Below, one piece after another: positions 4,924 through 5,289 of a DNA stretch of 5,289 nucleotides. Made by a program: the position numbers and the translations under genes. The number at the start of each line of letters is the position of its first letter. The stretch's first letter is position 1. The DNA lies in contig JAJYTL010000241.1 of NCBI GenBank assembly GCA_021793055.1, positions 1 to 5,289 on the forward strand. The letters run 5' to 3'. The notes beneath the pieces are model-generated. The model searched no databases. It saw only the letters and a program-made list of their open reading frames with translations, and had not been told where the DNA came from. Source of the stretch: Pseudomonadota bacterium (GTDB lineage: Bacteria; Pseudomonadota; Alphaproteobacteria; Ferrovibrionales; Ferrovibrionaceae).

Positions 4924-5289
4924 TCAATGCGTCAGGCCTCCCGCCGTCAGCCGCTGCGGCAGGCGGGCCGCGTCGCGCGAAAGGCTTGGCCACAACAGCG
5001 CCGCCAGCAGGACCACGGCCACGTAGGTTGCCGGGATCCAATCGGTGCGGAGCATCAGCCCCCAGCCGTGCGCGTGCGTCACATACATCCAGTAATCGAT
5101 CAGCCAGATGGCGGCCTGAAGCACCACCAGCCAGATGGCGGTGGCCCACCGCGACCGCGCGGCGTTGAAATAGAGCAGGAGAAGAAACGTCGCGTAAAAC
5201 ACTTCCGTAACGTGCAACCCATAGACCATGTTCGATTGGGTCGCGGTGCCTCTCGCGATCACCCCGAGAAAAATGAAGCTGATTGGCAT
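4924..5289 (-). CDS. Small multi-pass membrane protein upstream of cytochrome c1 (start uncertain, at right edge)
   Basis: At least 121 aa, ending at TGA 4924-4926. The frame begins with an ATG exactly at the right edge (5289), so the true start may be there or outside the window. Hydrophobic segments lie at about 2-12 (possibly the end of a helix), 27-44 (VTEVFYATFLLLLYF), 49-70 (ATAIWLVVLQAAIWLIDYWMYV) and 84-103 (IPATYVAVVLLAALLWP). The protein is rich in Trp, Tyr and His in the membrane region (H26, H72, H74). The short C-terminal tail is polar. It does not read as the C-terminus of cytochrome b, the gene expected before petC, nor as a Rieske protein. I do not recognise the family. It is 173 bases upstream of petC on the same strand, so it may be in the same operon; the gap leaves room for a separate petC promoter. 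Confidence 0.7.
   Translation of the reverse strand: MPISFIFLGVIARGTATQSNMVYGLHVTEVFYATFLLLLYFNAARSRWATAIWLVVLQAAIWLIDYWMYVTHAHGWGLMLRTDWIPATYVAVVLLAALLWPSLSRDAARLPQRLTAGGLTH

Noticed and set aside
4751..5149. N-terminal extension of the cytochrome c1 frame to an ATG at 5149
   Set aside because: The extra residues are Arg/Pro/Gly-rich, overlap the upstream membrane gene in another frame, and would bury the signal peptide internally.
1..5289. CRISPR arrays, tRNA or rRNA genes, riboswitches
   Set aside because: No regularly spaced direct repeats, cloverleaf-like segments or conserved RNA motifs were seen on either strand.

Overview
The window is GC-rich proteobacterial DNA, probably an accessory or recently rearranged stretch. 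It holds three blocks: a divergent CoA-transferase/GntR regulator pair on the left, a patch of mobile-element debris and small DNA-binding or unknown ORFs in the middle, and a minus-strand respiratory cluster around cytochrome c1 on the right. The taxon cannot be fixed from this sequence. The C1 C-terminal tail (membrane anchor ending ...YWRNV) looks more beta-/gammaproteobacterial or Acidithiobacillus-like, while the IS256-type transposase remnant and the CaiB/GntR pair are types common in alphaproteobacteria. These are impressions from memory, not search results.

Left block (1-1225). A CaiB/BaiF-type CoA-transferase gene runs off the left edge on the minus strand. It is divergent from a complete GntR/FCD regulator on the plus strand. 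The 252-bp gap between them is AT-rich and carries a minus-strand promoter candidate and a cluster of TGTAT/ATACA half-sites spaced about 10 bp apart. This is the usual layout of a regulator controlling itself and a neighbouring CoA-thioester pathway.

Middle block (1226-2581). The 5' part of an IS256-family transposase gene is on the minus strand. Its reading frame passes into unrelated sequence near 1311-1330 that resembles another insertion-sequence end. Beyond it lie a 50-codon ORF of unknown status, a 91-aa helix-turn-helix protein with a good ribosome binding site, and a 446-base stretch with no convincing gene.

Right block (2582-5289, all minus strand). Transcription order is a partial small multi-pass membrane protein, cytochrome c1 (petC-like), a small membrane protein of unknown function, then a YciK-like short-chain dehydrogenase that overlaps the previous gene by ATGA. 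A short-chain dehydrogenase next to bc1-complex genes recalls the sdrA gene in the pet operons of Acidithiobacillus ferrooxidans. Here, however, the SDR is downstream of c1, a membrane protein is inserted between them, and the position before petC, normally cytochrome b, is taken by a different membrane protein. This non-standard c1 neighbourhood is the most interesting part of the window.
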